This document shows, in pieces, positions 11,426 to 23,100 of a DNA stretch of 64,000 nt; the stretch's first letter is position 1; every line of letters begins with the position of its first letter. The stretch spans positions 14,752,198-14,816,197 of the forward strand of contig NC_087377.1 in NCBI RefSeq assembly GCF_963675165.1, written 5' to 3'. The translations under genes and the position numbers were made by a program. Under the pieces are notes generated by a model. It was not told the DNA's origin. It searched no databases and saw only the letters and a list, made by a program, of their open reading frames with translations. This DNA comes from Halichondria panicea (taxonomy: Eukaryota > Porifera > Demospongiae > Suberitida > Halichondriidae).

Positions 11426-13857
11426 GCATATATACTTATACATAATTAGGAATAAACCATTATAATAATAATCTACAACATTCGTGGTCTTATTGCATGA
11501 GTGTATCTATTCACTGCACTCACCTTCCTTTTACATGGGTAGATTATGCACTTGTAAGGAGATGGAAGCAGCAGAGTTGTTTTAGTATTAATACAGTGTA
11601 GTGCACTATACTTAACTGTATATAGTGCAAAAAATGACCTGCAGAGTCAGCACAAACTCGTTGGCAGTTATACCGCCAGGTGCATGTCACAGTATTAAAC
11701 AAAATTAATTATAGACACCATATACCATAGCTTGCTTGTGATGTTCTCGGACAAAATCACTGACGAAACATTTTTCAACCCAAGGTATATAGATTTTCCT
11801 GGCGACATGACTCAGTTTTGAAGTGTGTGTGTAGTCAACAGAGTCTTTTAGCAATCATGTATTATAATAAATAGCTACACTTGATATTCCTGGCCTAAGG
11901 TTTGATGATTACTCCTCCAGTCCCAATATCATCCTAACTGCTGGTGATCCTATCAGAGGCAGATATAATTGTCAAGTATTAATTATACCATTGCTAAGTA
12001 TTATGAAAAACAACTCTATACTGCTTCTATCGATCTGATTCTCCTTAAAAAAAGTGTTCTGAGCACACGTCGCGTATTGCACGCTTTTTAGTGTGCTCAG
12101 CACACATTGTTGACAAGTGCATAATGTAAATAAGAAAGGTGAGTCCAGTAGTCCAGTCCAGTGAATAGAGACACCCCGTCTTATAATTTCATTACTAAGC
12201 AGCAGCCTGCACAATCATGTATGTATCTGCCTACATGCATGCATGTACCAGTTGCAGTTCTTTTACTATATACATATAACTGTTTCCTAGCAACCATGTC
12301 AACATTATTAACACAACCAGCTGCAGTGGGCATGCATAGACACATGCATCAGAGGTGACCGCAACTTTTGTCAAAGAACAATACTACTAAATTGTAACAA
12401 AAGACCAGATGAGACCCAGTGTACACATATACGCATATACCCCCCGCAGCTATGTTGTTACAGTACACACAATGCCATATCAAAGACAGTAGAGTCTATA
12501 TACCATACAAACAACTTCCCTTCCCATACACTATGAACTTATACATCCTGTTTGTGGAGATCCTTGCATTCATCATCCAGGCTCAAAAGTGGTTTCTCTC
12601 CACTTATCTAGCTATCTAGTTGACTCAACTTCAGTGTTCTCATGCACTATGATGTAATAATCAATCACTGTCAATGCCATGTCAATAATATACTTATACA
12701 TTTATTAAGCTATAATCGTATGATCCTATAGTGCACTGGAATTTGTACAGCAAAGCATATGCTTATAAGTATCTATAGCCCTTTTACTATCTCTCTATAA
12801 AACATAGAGCTGCAATCCAACTATTTCCACCTCATCGCTTGTCTAAAAACGCAAACTATAGGCTTGCTTATGAATGGGAAATCTTTGAATGGCGTTTTCT
12901 CAATAATGCAATTTCAGAGCAACCAAATTAAAATGATAATAACTTAGTCAAGTATGTGCAACGCTTAGCATAGTATTGCATAGACATTTGTCGGGCAAGG
13001 TAAATAGCACTCGGCTATGCCTCGTGCAATTAGAAACTTTGCCATTGCTTGCTACTATAGGCCCTGATAAATTATGTTCGAATCCAGCATAATAGGGGTT
13101 ATGTCTTAAATAATAGGCATCAATGTCCATTTTTGGTAAATATCAATTCAGTGGCGGATCTAGGATTCTTAAAAGGGGGGAGGGGTTCCAGTGGCATAAG
13201 CAAGGATTTTTGCTCAAATTGAGCCGGCTCTCAATTTTACCTTAAAAAAAAGGTCGTCACTTCCTCCAAACAGTCAGCATGCGCATTTCATTTCACCTAA
13301 AAAAAAAGGTCAGCATGCACTTTTCCACAAGTCAGCATGCGCTGGAGAGTTTTTAGCCTTCCTTCATAAAACTGCACAGACAAAGCTTCGCAGGACTGAA
13401 CTGAAGGTAAGTGATAAGTGCATGTGAAACTCGCTGAAAGCTAGTATAAATAAAGGAAAACCTTGCTAACTAGTTGCTTAAGCCTCCCACTCACTTATGT
13501 CTCAGAGGGAGGTTCAATTGAACCCAAAGAACCCTCACTGATCATTACATTAAGTTTCGCATAACGCGACGTTCTCATGGCAAAAATGGCTGAAGGTGAA
13601 TATTATGGATCAGTTCAAGTCAGTTGTGTGCTGTGTTTATGTCTACGTCTTAATTTTATTATGTCACATTTTTTGGGAATAATCATGAGACCAGTCAGAT
13701 TTTTATATAGGCACATTTTTCAAGAATTAAAGAATAAATTAATGGGTAGAAAAAAAGCATAATATCAGGGCCTACTTGCTCATTAATAAAAAGCATTTAT
13801 AAATGTATATGCATGTAAGTTGGGAGGCAAATAATAGTTTATTGGAAGCAGTTAGTG
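11426..13857. other. Intergenic, no gene seen
   Basis: No exon with recognisable domain content was found. Near 13061-13130 there is a copy of the CCCTGATAAAT / CATAATAGG repeat family, and 13151-13170 carries GTGGCGGATCTAGG, the end sequence of the small element at 15832-16064. The stretch 13550-13610 matches, in inverted orientation, 17495-17550 of the duplicated unit. Confidence 0.5.
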
Positions 13858-14920
13858 ACAGTTAAATTTGAGGACCTCTTCCGTTGCAAGAGTTAATCTC
13901 AGCATCACATAGGGTTCGATGATTTTATGATTTTGTCCCACTGGTTGATGTAGGCAGCTTTGATGATTCTGGAGCTGTTGCTGGGGGTGAAAAACCCTCA
14001 TATCAAAATATACGTCTTGAGCTGCAGACCAGAACCCTCGCACGGATGTCCAAACGGGCATTGTTAGTGGTAATGGTTGAGCAGTGGGACAAAGATTCGC
14101 CGCTTAGAGGTTGTAGTCGGGGTTCGGTGGTTACATTGTGGTAAACTTTGGTGAGAAGTGAAGCTGTCAGGTAATGTAGCTCGCTATGCCATATTGTTGG
14201 GAAGCCGCCCTCGGGCAAATTGTACGTGACAGGAAAGACTAACGACTAGAAAGATCATAGGCTGCGTGGGGTTGTGATTGGGCAATATTAGCCAGCAATT
14301 TTATCTCCTCCGACCACTTCCTGACTTTGCTTGTAACATATCCTGAGTGTCGGATCTGGAGCCAAGTGCAGTGTCGCGTGCCCCCTATGGTAATGCTGAG
14401 ATTTGTTCCTAGCAAAAAATTCTCTTGCCCTTCTCTTCATGGATAATAAGAATAGTTTTTGCGGCATTGGAATGGTAGCCATATCCGGTGCCGTGTTTCT
14501 GTACACTATATCCCAGAAATTTCTCAGCTTGTCACATGCAGGTGCCTACTAGCTCCAGTTGCGCCATCGGCATACCAAACTTGCTTCGTTGTAGCTTCTC
14601 GGTTTAATCGCAAGGGCATGCATACATGGCCATATAGCCAAGGAATCACCCTGTGTTGTACCTTCAGATGAGGTGATCTGTGCAGAGATAGATAGATCAA
14701 TAAAGGCGTTGGATGCGTCTATCAGCAGGGCCCCTTGAATCTCTTTGTCGGCAAGGGACAAAAATGGCAGCCTCACAGCCCCTCTCCTGGCCAGTACATA
14801 CTTGAAGCGGCCAGCTGCATTCTGTACATCGTCACGAATAAGACATCGGACAGCTAATGCACTTTTGGACCTCCCCCACTCCAATTGGTTGTATGCTCGG
14901 CATTTGTCTAGTGGAATCAA
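13858..14920 (-). pseudogene. Decayed retroelement reverse transcriptase and C-terminal domain
   Basis: Read on the minus strand, successive frames give the order expected of a retroelement polymerase seen widely in sponge and cnidarian DNA: CRAYNQLEWGRS, then GALLIDASNAF (palm motif A region) and SSEGTTQGDSLA (motif B), then FGYxxN/K and QPHAAY-like words, then VTTEPRLQPLSGE, TTNNARLDIRAR and FDMRVFHP. Several frameshifts and stops interrupt it. The catalytic YADD-type segment is not intact. It is inferred to be a dead insertion. The same family is represented by the fragment at 31940-33480. Confidence 0.75.
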
Positions 14921-15069
14921 GCGGCTACAACAAAGGCACTGAGGTAACTAGTGTTCAAGCTGGCGCTGTGCTAATGCCTCTCACCATGTTTTTGCTTTTG
15001 CTCAAAAGTATTAGAGTGTTATATTAGTTTCTATAATGAATTTTATATTAAAGTTAGCTTATAAAGTCA

Positions 15070-15310
15070 CTGAGAAGAAAAGACTTATTTACATGCATCT
15101 ATTGTTGTTATTTATTGTATTATGTGGCTTACCAGGACCTCAAGAAAGAAGAAAATTGATTTTTCCAGGATCTGTAGTTCAGTGTATATAATATCTAAAA
15201 AGAAAAGACCTGTGTACATGCATATTGTTATCTATATTGTTATATGGTAGTGTTTTGTGGCTTACCAGGCACTCAAGACAAAGATGATTCTGCCAGGAGG
15301 ATCTGGATCT
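15070..15310 (+). repeat. Two-copy tandem repeat, about 115-bp unit
   Basis: Both copies begin near AAGAAAAGACTT/CCT, run through TACATGCAT..ATTGTTAT and TGTGGCTTACCAGG, and end at CCAGGATCTG / CAGGAGGATCTG. They are diverged and show no open frame worth calling. Confidence 0.6.
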
Positions 15311-15511
15311 GGATCTTGGCTCACACATGGGGGAATGAGTGCGCATGCGCATTACATCCACAGGAATAATTAAAGGGTGTGTCCAAAGAGATCAATTTCA
15401 CAAATGGCTACTGCTAGCTAGCTGTTTTAACAGATATTTTCTGAGTATTGTAGCTAACAAAAAGCTAGCGCTTTAGTGCAAGGCTAACTCATATGTTGAA
15501 TAGAAAGTTTG

Positions 15512-15700
15512 TGCGGACAGATGATGCTATAAAAGATTCTGAAGAGACTGCAACAGCCTTCAATGTGAGTCAAACTAGCCATAACTCGAGAAAGAAGCTT
15601 TAGTTTGCTAATCCACGAATCAAAATCCAAGAGAACGTGGCTAGAAGCCTATAGAAGCTGTTAGCTTTCGTCGCATTGCAACCGTTGAGCAGTTACAGCT
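15512..15700 (+). repeat. SINE-like dispersed repeat, copy 1
   Basis: Shares, in order, ATTCTGAAGAGACTGCAA, CATAACTCGAGAA.GAAGC, CAAATCCACGAAT-like and CCTATAGAAGCT words with 21263-21476 (same strand) and 52668-52852 (opposite strand). This copy lacks the (CA)n tail of the other two. Confidence 0.65.
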
Positions 15701-15831
15701 GGAACAGACACATAATTAGGGTAAAGGTTGCATGCATGGAGGTACAAAACCAGTAGGTTCAAGGGTATGCATGACATAGGTCATGAGAGGCCGAGTTGAA
15801 AGAGGAGCACAGTCTCTTCCAGATATAAATT

Positions 15832-16064
15832 CAGTGGCGGATCCAGACAGGTTCCATGGGGGGGCTCCATGGAACCCCCTTTCACACAAGAACACACTGA
15901 ACTACTATCTATATGAACTTACTAAGCTAGCAATTCAGCTCGTGATCTCATAATTGATATGTGGGCAGGGCTCTCTAATGTGCATGCTCATTGCTTAGGA
16001 AAAGTGATGACTTTTTTTAGTCAGTTTTGGAACCTCCCTCTCAACATTCCTGGATCCGCCACTG
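15832..16064. mobile_element. Short non-autonomous DNA transposon (MITE-like), 233 bp
   Basis: The ends are inverted: CAGTGGCGGATCCAG at 15832 and CTGGATCCGCCACTG ending at 16064. The interior has no open frame. A target-site duplication is not obvious. A related single end appears at 13151. Confidence 0.75.
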
Positions 16065-16264
16065 CATGTATATAATCATCCAGACCGACAAGTCTGGCTG
16101 CACCCTAGGTGTGTGTTGGGTGGCACGTTTTATGCATTTTGCATCAAGATTATTTATTTAGATAATTATTCATGAGCTAAATCTAGTGATCGTAAGCAGC
16201 CAGCTGAAACGCAGTATAATATTATAGTCATTTCATGGCTCAAATATATAGACACTTTTACTAG

Positions 16265-17165
16265 AGAAAACCCAAAGTCACATATGTGTAATTGGCCACC
16301 ACATCAAAGGCATAAAAGTTGCTGTTTCCATCAGATGAGGCTCCACCAAAGTCAATACTGCCACTACTCAGTGCTGCCACAGCAGGGCAGGTTATAGCTG
16401 TAGACAGTTGGAGAGGGGAGAGGGTTTACAGTTGCAAGTAGGGGTTGGTAGATTATGCTAGCATAATTTCGAGCATAATAGGCACATTTTTTGGTGAGAA
16501 TTATATGCTGGCATAATAGGCACCTTTATAACAATTATGGGAAGATTTTGGAAGTACAGGTCAGTACAAATCATAGTATAACATTTGTAGGCCTGATGGT
16601 CGTACTGATGGTTAATTATCTTCTTGGCATTCTGTATTATAGTGTTAATAGATAGAGTCGTGTGGCCATTATTTATAGTTTCATGTTACTTGTGCGAGGA
16701 CATAGGGTCTATATGTTGTGCTTTGGAGGAATAATGTGGGAATAATAGCCGATTTAAAAGAATAATAGGCAATTTGTAGGCTGTTAGCTTGAGCATAAAA
16801 GAATAGCATAATAGGTAATATCTCGAGCATAATCTACCAACCCCTAGTTATTGCAAGTTAAGTGTGTGAAGAGCGCACTGCCACAGCAGAGCAGATTATA
16901 GTTGTGGATTAGAGCAAGTTAAATGTTCAGTATGAAGAGCACTCACAATCACAAGTTGGGGCCGCTCCATTAAAGCCACCATTGACACTCATCCCACTTC
17001 CAGTATAAGTCCTTGAGTCGCTATTAATTAGAGCAAATCCAGTGTCGCAAGAGTAGGTAGCCATTACTTTGACCGTAAAGTAGCCATTTACATCAGTAAT
17101 AGCTCCGCTATAAGACAAAGCGCTATTTGTTGGGCTCATCATAGCTAGGAGGACAAGTTATGGCT
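16265..17165 (-). pseudogene. Remnant of a sushi-domain gene
   Basis: Two sushi-like exons on the minus strand. At 16271-16399, ITCPAVAALSSGSIDFGG runs to VANYTYVTLGFL and a TAG in mid-domain. At 16949-17165, the exon begins ITCPP and loses frame by one base before MMSPTNSALSYSG; it continues through TYSCDTGFAL, and a conserved Cys is Tyr in SRTYTG. Splice-like AG and GT sites remain. The in-frame stop, the frame loss and the missing Cys argue for a dead gene related to the two sushi proteins on the left. Confidence 0.7.
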
Positions 17166-18211
17166 GCATAGGGGAAATATATAAGAATACGTTACACCGC
17201 ATGGTTCCTATGAAATCGTTTAATTCGCAGCGAGGCATAATCATGCAACCAGAGTTTTTAGGTGTCATCATTATGAATCTCATTGTATATAATTATGAAT
17301 CTCGATGTTAATACTTGCATGCCGGTATATACTGAACACTTGGGGGTGTCTTTTGTAATTGTCAGTTAGATTGGTAGCAGATTGAAATAAAAAAAACTAC
17401 ACATACTTCTTGACCTTGACAGAGCTCTACTCCAGTCTTCTATCACCTGGAGACAAATTAATGAGCTTTTTTGGGCCAAAAAGAATGATGCCTACGTCCT
17501 TCAGCCATTTTTTGCCATGAGAACATCGTTATAGCAAAACTTATCTCTACCAAAATGAACATTGATGCCTATTATTCCCAATTATTCTTTAGACACCTAT
17601 TATTGCTCCGAGCATAATAATTATTTATCAGGGCCTCACTAGAGGATGAAAACCTCATTGGAAATGGGCAGAGATGGTGCCATATACTTGAGAACTTTAC
17701 GCTGCAGACGGATGTTACAATCCCGTAAGGGCTGTTATAATAATTATATAAGGATCTCAGCAGATTATGATAGGTGGGACTGCTCATTGTCTTGAAGGTG
17801 AGCTATATATCATTTGTGTCTGTAACAATCCCTTAATGTTGAACTACTTTTAAGACCCTTTACTATAATTATTTTGTTCACATTTTGCTTACTTTACTGT
17901 GTGCATAATCTGTCGGAAGATAAATCATCCGTCTCTTGACTCTTACTGACGGCTATAGGCAACACCATCAAGCAGCAATCTCATGCATGCATATACACTG
18001 CTGAACCAATATTATTTGTGTCCTGTCATTACCGGTGAACAATCACTGTTTATGTCAAGTTCATCTCAATTAGACTCATTACTACATCGTGTCAACAGCT
18101 TATCTCAAACCGTTTCAATTTGCTAGAAGAAATATGCCGTATATATATATAGATCTAGATCTACAGCTATATATTAAAACTATAAAGTGCATGTCCATTG
18201 TTTATGCATGG
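17166..18211. other. 3' flank of gene A, no gene seen
   Basis: This is the downstream part of the duplicated unit. It contains CATAATAGG-like repeat words and the ATTTATCAGGGCC family (near 17626). The 72-residue minus frame here has no domain and is equally broken in the second unit, so it is not called. Confidence 0.55.
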
Positions 18212-19738
18212 CTACCCTCTTCTGAAACAGGGAGGAGAAGCACAAAATACTGCATCACCGGTAACCTGCAAAGAAAGGACTTATTAGGGCAAGCAATAAA
18301 GTCTACAAGCTAGTCTATTTGTACATGCTTTGTTGTAGCTATATACCAAGGCCTATATAGATCTTAATTAATAAGTATGCAGCTATACCTGGTCCTGGAA
18401 ACGACGCCCAATACATTGTGACCATTTCTTGTAGCACTTGTTAGGGGAAGAGTAATCAGGGCATTCTGTGCAGCTGGGAATCGTTGGGTTCTCTACTCCA
18501 AAAATGCATGCACTGCAGTACGTTAGGCGACAAGATCCTGTACAACCAGGCCGGGGGAGGGCGTCATTATACGCAGGGCTGTTGGTGTGACAAGGAAAAG
18601 CAGATATTTAAGAGACAAAAACGGAAGTATAATTAACATAGAGTCTTAAAATTAAAGCAAGTATTATACAGCCAAAACAAGTTTTTTTGACACCCTGTAG
18701 CTATCTCTCTGGTGATAGAAATTGAACTCACTTTGAGCATAGACCTTTTCGATTGGCAGTGCAGTAATCTCTAGAACACTCTGGGGGACAAGAGCACTGC
18801 ACTGTTTTGGTAGGGCAGGGTGCTTGCACACATACTACAGGCACGAGGCTGCAGATCTGATCAGACGAACAACCACCATTATCCAGTTCACAGTCTGGAT
18901 TGCAGAATGTTTTTCCTGTTCCCTTGTCGACTTCACATCGGTGGCCGAATGGACAGCGAAGTTTGCACACTGCAAAGACAGGCCGTGTTGATCCACCACT
19001 ATTATTACTACAGTGTATATAATTATGACTCATGCATACACACTATTATATTACTACAAAAAATTAAGGATAACTTGCCATAGTCAACAACCCTGTATTC
19101 TAGACAAACCTTCTTTGACACAGATTGGACAGCATTCTCCCTCTGGGACCGTCAGGATTTCTCCTTTCTCACACACTGGCCTGAGGCAAAGTACCGCGGA
19201 GCAGTCTATACCTGTTGGTGGGCACATATCGGCTGTCACACATATATTGTTAACAGTGTCAATGACTTGTCCAGGAGGGCAGGTGCATCCTTGTACACAC
19301 AGGGTGCTGCAGATTTGGTTAGGATCAGAGTCACAGGTTGTAGGGCACGGGGATGCACAGTCACTGAAAACTTGACCTTCAATTTCACATTGTATTGCTG
19401 CATAAGAAAAGCACAATAGGCTTGCACCTACAAGAACTGACAAAGAGCATTTCAGACAAACCTTCTTTGACACAGATTGGACAGCATTCGCCCTCAGGAA
19501 CTTCCAGCATCTCTCCTTTCTCACACACTGGCCTCAGGCAAGACACAGCAGAGCAGTCTTGTTGGCATCTGGCACAGCACTCACCAGGTGGGGTGACCAA
19601 TACTTCACCGTCATCACAATCCTTATCAGTCAAGACCAGACAGTCAACTAAAAAGCAAATTGAATTTATGGGAATAGCAGTGATCACTCCAATGGAGCCA
19701 GCAAGCACAAGTAAAGAGAGTGAAATTCTCAAATTCAT
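18212..19738 (-). CDS. Gene A: secreted TIL/VWC cysteine-rich protein, short form
   Basis: Five exons: complement(18212..18265, 18389..18578, 18732..18969, 19110..19397, 19462..19738), 348 residues, phases consistent. The signal peptide is [21 protein letters not shown]. Exon 1 carries two VWC-like units (CxxV.C..P.C..GE..........GECCP.C). Exon 2 has a TIL domain ([30 protein letters not shown]) and a third VWC unit. Exon 3 is the GHRCEVD..TG..FC / NGGCSSDQIC / CPPECSRDYC module. Exons 4-5 encode the shared C-terminal domain (PGCTGSCRLTYC, CYKKWSQC, CASPPCFRRG stop). Relative to gene B, 189 bp are missing from exon 1, an in-frame loss of two VWC units. TIL domains usually inhibit serine proteases; the role here is inferred. 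Confidence 0.85.
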
Positions 19739-19795
19739 GGTTGATGATAATTATGTTACTAAAATGTGGTCTTGCAACACACTCTTTTGCCTGCA

Positions 19796-19803
19796 CTTTT
19801 ATA
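19796..19803 (-). promoter_or_regulatory. TATA box of gene A
   Basis: The minus strand reads TATAAAAG about 60 nt upstream of the gene A ATG. The octamer and the neighbouring GTGCAG are conserved upstream of paralogues B, C and D, indicating a shared TATA-type core promoter. Confidence 0.75.
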
Positions 19804-20356
19804 GATGTGTTCTAGATCTAATGTGCACGCATGTGCAAAGTGTAATAATTATTATTATAGACACAATAACACAATAACACAGGAGATTACAACAGCCAGG
19901 TGGTTTTGCATTTGAAAGGATCTCTATATCCTGTGTCTTGCAAGACATCACCCGACCTCCTGTATAGCACCACCACAGTTACAAGGTCTCCATTGATGCA
20001 AACTTGTGACGTATAGAAGGAAGGGGCAATTCTAAGTTCGAAATATAAATAATATAATTTTACCAGTGAGCCTGGGCTCTGTGGGAAATCATATCCTGTG
20101 AGGGCGCTCGCCTTCCTCTGCAGCAACAGAGTGGGAAATTTCTTTTATTTGTAAATGGTGTAGATGTATAAATGGTATAATTAACAGTCAAACAAGATAT
20201 TAATATAATATAATAATTATAATTATAGATATAAGATATGAGTCAATACGGTAATGAATACGTTAGTATAGATTTTTATGTGTTACTCTTAATAGGAGTG
20301 TTCAAATTATAAACAATGTTTTAGTATAGATTATGTTTGCCATAAATACTGCAATC

Positions 20357-20859
20357 TCCATGGTTGATGATAATTATGTTACTATGCAACACACTCTTTT
20401 GCCTGCACTTTTATAGATGTGTTCTAGATCTAATGTGCACAAAGCGTAATAATTATATAGGCACAATAACACAGGAGATTACAACAGCCAGGTGGTTTTG
20501 CATTTGAATAGATCTCTATATCCTGTGTCTTGCAAGACATCAACATGACCTCCTGTATATAGCACCACCACAGTTACAAGGTCTCCATTGATGCAAACTT
20601 GTGACGTATAGAAGGAAGGGGCAATTCTAAGTTCTAAATACTGAATTATAAATAATATAATTTTACCAGTGAGCCTGGGCTGTGTGGGAAATCATATCCT
20701 GTGAGGGCGCTCGCCTTCCCCTGCAGCAACAGAGTGGGAAATTTATTTTGTTTGTAAATGGTGTAGATGTATAAATGGTATAATTAACAGTCAAACAAGA
20801 TATTAATAATATAATATAATAATTATATAGATATAAGATATGAGTCAATACGGTAATGA
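20357..20859. repeat. Orphan copy of the family 5' flank and start codon
   Basis: From CCATGGTTGATGATAATTAT rightward this matches 24821-25312, the start codon, TATA box (20408-20415) and upstream flank of gene B. No gene body follows on the minus strand; instead the DNA joins the end of the gene A flank. It ends where a (TG)n tract begins. It is a leftover of an earlier copy whose coding part was deleted. Confidence 0.8.
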
Positions 20860-21110
<251 letters not shown>

Positions 21111-21262
21111 TACTGAATCAAGTAATTTGGACCCTATATGCCAGGTATTGGGCGGTGTTGGGGATGTGTTCCTGCAGTGTTGCTGCTTGCAAGAGAACCC
21201 AGTAGACACAGGTCTGCAGTTACAGTGTGGACTTGAAACAGGCTCCTAACTGACCTATATAG

Positions 21263-21476
21263 ATTAGATAAAGGCTGCAATGGCATTCCAAGTAAGCGAA
21301 CTAAGCATAACTCGAGAACGAAGCACTATTTTGCAAATCCACGAATTAAAATCCATGACTAGAATCCTATAGAAACTCTTACTTGCACTTGATTGATCCT
21401 TGAGCAGCTGTAGCAGTCTACACATACACACGTACACACGTACACACACACACACACATACGTACACAAACACACT
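21263..21476 (+). repeat. SINE-like dispersed repeat with (CA)n tail, copy 2
   Basis: Contains AAGGCTGCAATGGCATTCC, CATAACTCGAGAACGAAGC, AAATCCACGAATTAAAATCC and CCTATAGAA, then a CA/CGTA-rich tail (21418-21476). Copies lie at 15512-15700 and, inverted with a TG tract, at 52612-52852. The simple-sequence tail and lack of terminal inverted repeats fit a SINE. No tRNA-like A/B boxes were confirmed. Confidence 0.65.
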
Positions 21477-21857
21477 ACCGTATAATTATTTAATAATGAT
21501 ATTTAAACCTTGCTTGCGCATGCGCAGCGAGGCATAATCATGCATCAGAGTTTTTAGGTGTCATCATTATGAATCTCATTGTATAATTATGAATCTCGAT
21601 GTTAATACTTGCATGCCGGTATATACTGAACACTTTGGAGTGTCTTTTGTAATTGTCAGTTAGATTGGTAGCAGATCAAAAAGAAAAGGAAATCCCTAAT
21701 AATGGATCGAGTCATTAATTATAAGGTGATAATAAAATTATTCTTTGTTTTGTTTGGCAGTCTCAGTATCATCACAGTGCTATGTTATTTCCCAAGCTTA
21801 AACTTTAAGGCGGCAAGGGCTTATAATTAAGCCTTATAATTAAGCCTTTGCCAGTGA

Positions 21858-22265
21858 ACTCATGAACAAGACAATGTTATTGAACGCTCAAAGGAGGTAA
21901 CGACTGAAACAAAACTCTCCATAGCGGACACAACTAATAATGATATCGAAATTGCACAAACTCGTTTTCTCTATCTAACTCAAACAGAAAACTGTATTCT
22001 AACTTATCTCAAAGTGATTGGTGACTCTGAAGCATGTCAGTGTGATGTCATCATCCCCAGTTACAAAAAGAAGTGTGCTGACACGTCCTTGCCTCATGTT
22101 CAATACATATATTCAACTCTAGTAAGTCTACAACCTGGACTGTTGGAAGAAACTTCCTTTACAAAGCATCCGAAAGAAAAGTACATCCACTACATTTTCA
22201 TGGACGACGATGCTCAACTAATAACAAAAAAACATGGGAGACGGAATAATGCCTTTTTGAAATAA
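21858..22265 (+). pseudogene. Frameshifted glycosyltransferase-like fragment
   Basis: The plus strand gives a continuous frame (ENCILTYLKVIGDSEACQCD, VIIPSYKKKCADTSLPHVQY), then must change frame to read TTWTVGRNFLYKASERK, then return to read YIHYIFMDDDAQL. The FMDDD cluster resembles the metal-binding DxD of glycosyltransferases, preceded by a typical GRN.LY.A...R helix. At least two compensating frame changes show it is dead. It exists only in unit 2 of the duplication. The family assignment is by motif alone. Confidence 0.55.
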
Positions 22266-23100
22266 AAAAAACTACACATACTTCTTGACCTTGATCCAGA
22301 GGTCTACTCCAGTCTTCTATCACCTGGAGACAAATGAGTTTTTTGGGCCAAAAAGAATGATGCCTATGTCCTTCAGCCATTTTTTGCCATGAGAACATCG
22401 TTATATATGCAAAACTTATCTCTACCAAAATGAACATTGATGCCTATTATTCCCAATTATTCTTTAGACACCTATTATTGCTCCGAGCATAATTTATCAG
22501 GGCCTCACTAGGGGATGAAAACCTCATTGGAAATGGGCAGAGATGGTGCCATATACTTGAGAACTTTACGCTGCAGACAGATGTTACAATCCTGTAAGGA
22601 CTGTTATAATGATTATAGAAGGATCTCAGCAGATTATAATAGGTGGGACTTGCTCATTGTCTTGAAGGTGAGCTATATATCATTTTGTTTTTTGTGTCTG
22701 TAACAATCCCTTACCAGCTTAATGTTGAACTACTTTTAAGACCCTTTACTACAGTAACAGTTAATTATTTTGTTCACATTTTGCTTACTTTACTGTGTGC
22801 ATAATCTGTCGGAAGATAAATCATTCATCTCTTGACTCTTACTGACGGCTATAGGCAATACCATCAAGCAGCAATCATGCATGCATATACACTAATGAAC
22901 CAATAATATTTGTGTCCTGTCATTACCAGTGAACAATCATTGTTTATGTCAAGTTCACTCAAATAGACTCATTACTACATCATGTCAACAGCTTATCTCA
23001 AGCCGTTTCAATTTGCTAGAAGAAACATGCCGTATATATATATAGATCTAGATCTACAGCTATTAAAACTATAAAGTGCATGTCCATTGTTTATGCAAGG

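Larger units (their letters stand above)
14921..16264. other. Intergenic with repeats
   Basis: Positions 14951-15022 carry a word block (AATGCCTCTCACCATG, CTCAAAAGTATTAGA) also found at 31610-31685. Positions 15070-15310 hold two copies of a roughly 115-bp unit (AAGAAAAGAC.T, TGTGGCTTACCAGG). A SINE-like copy lies at 15512-15700 and a small transposon at 15832-16064. No coding exon was found. Confidence 0.5.
17225..20355. repeat. Tandem segmental duplication, unit 1 (holds gene A)
   Basis: From GCAGCGAGGCATAATCATGCA onward this unit aligns with 21522-25410 at high identity through introns, exons and flanks. It lacks the roughly 580-bp segment 21677-22258 of unit 2 and 189 bp inside exon 1 of the gene. 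Its right end is homologous to B flank up to about 25410, where it is abruptly joined to the orphan flank copy at 20357. Confidence 0.85.
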
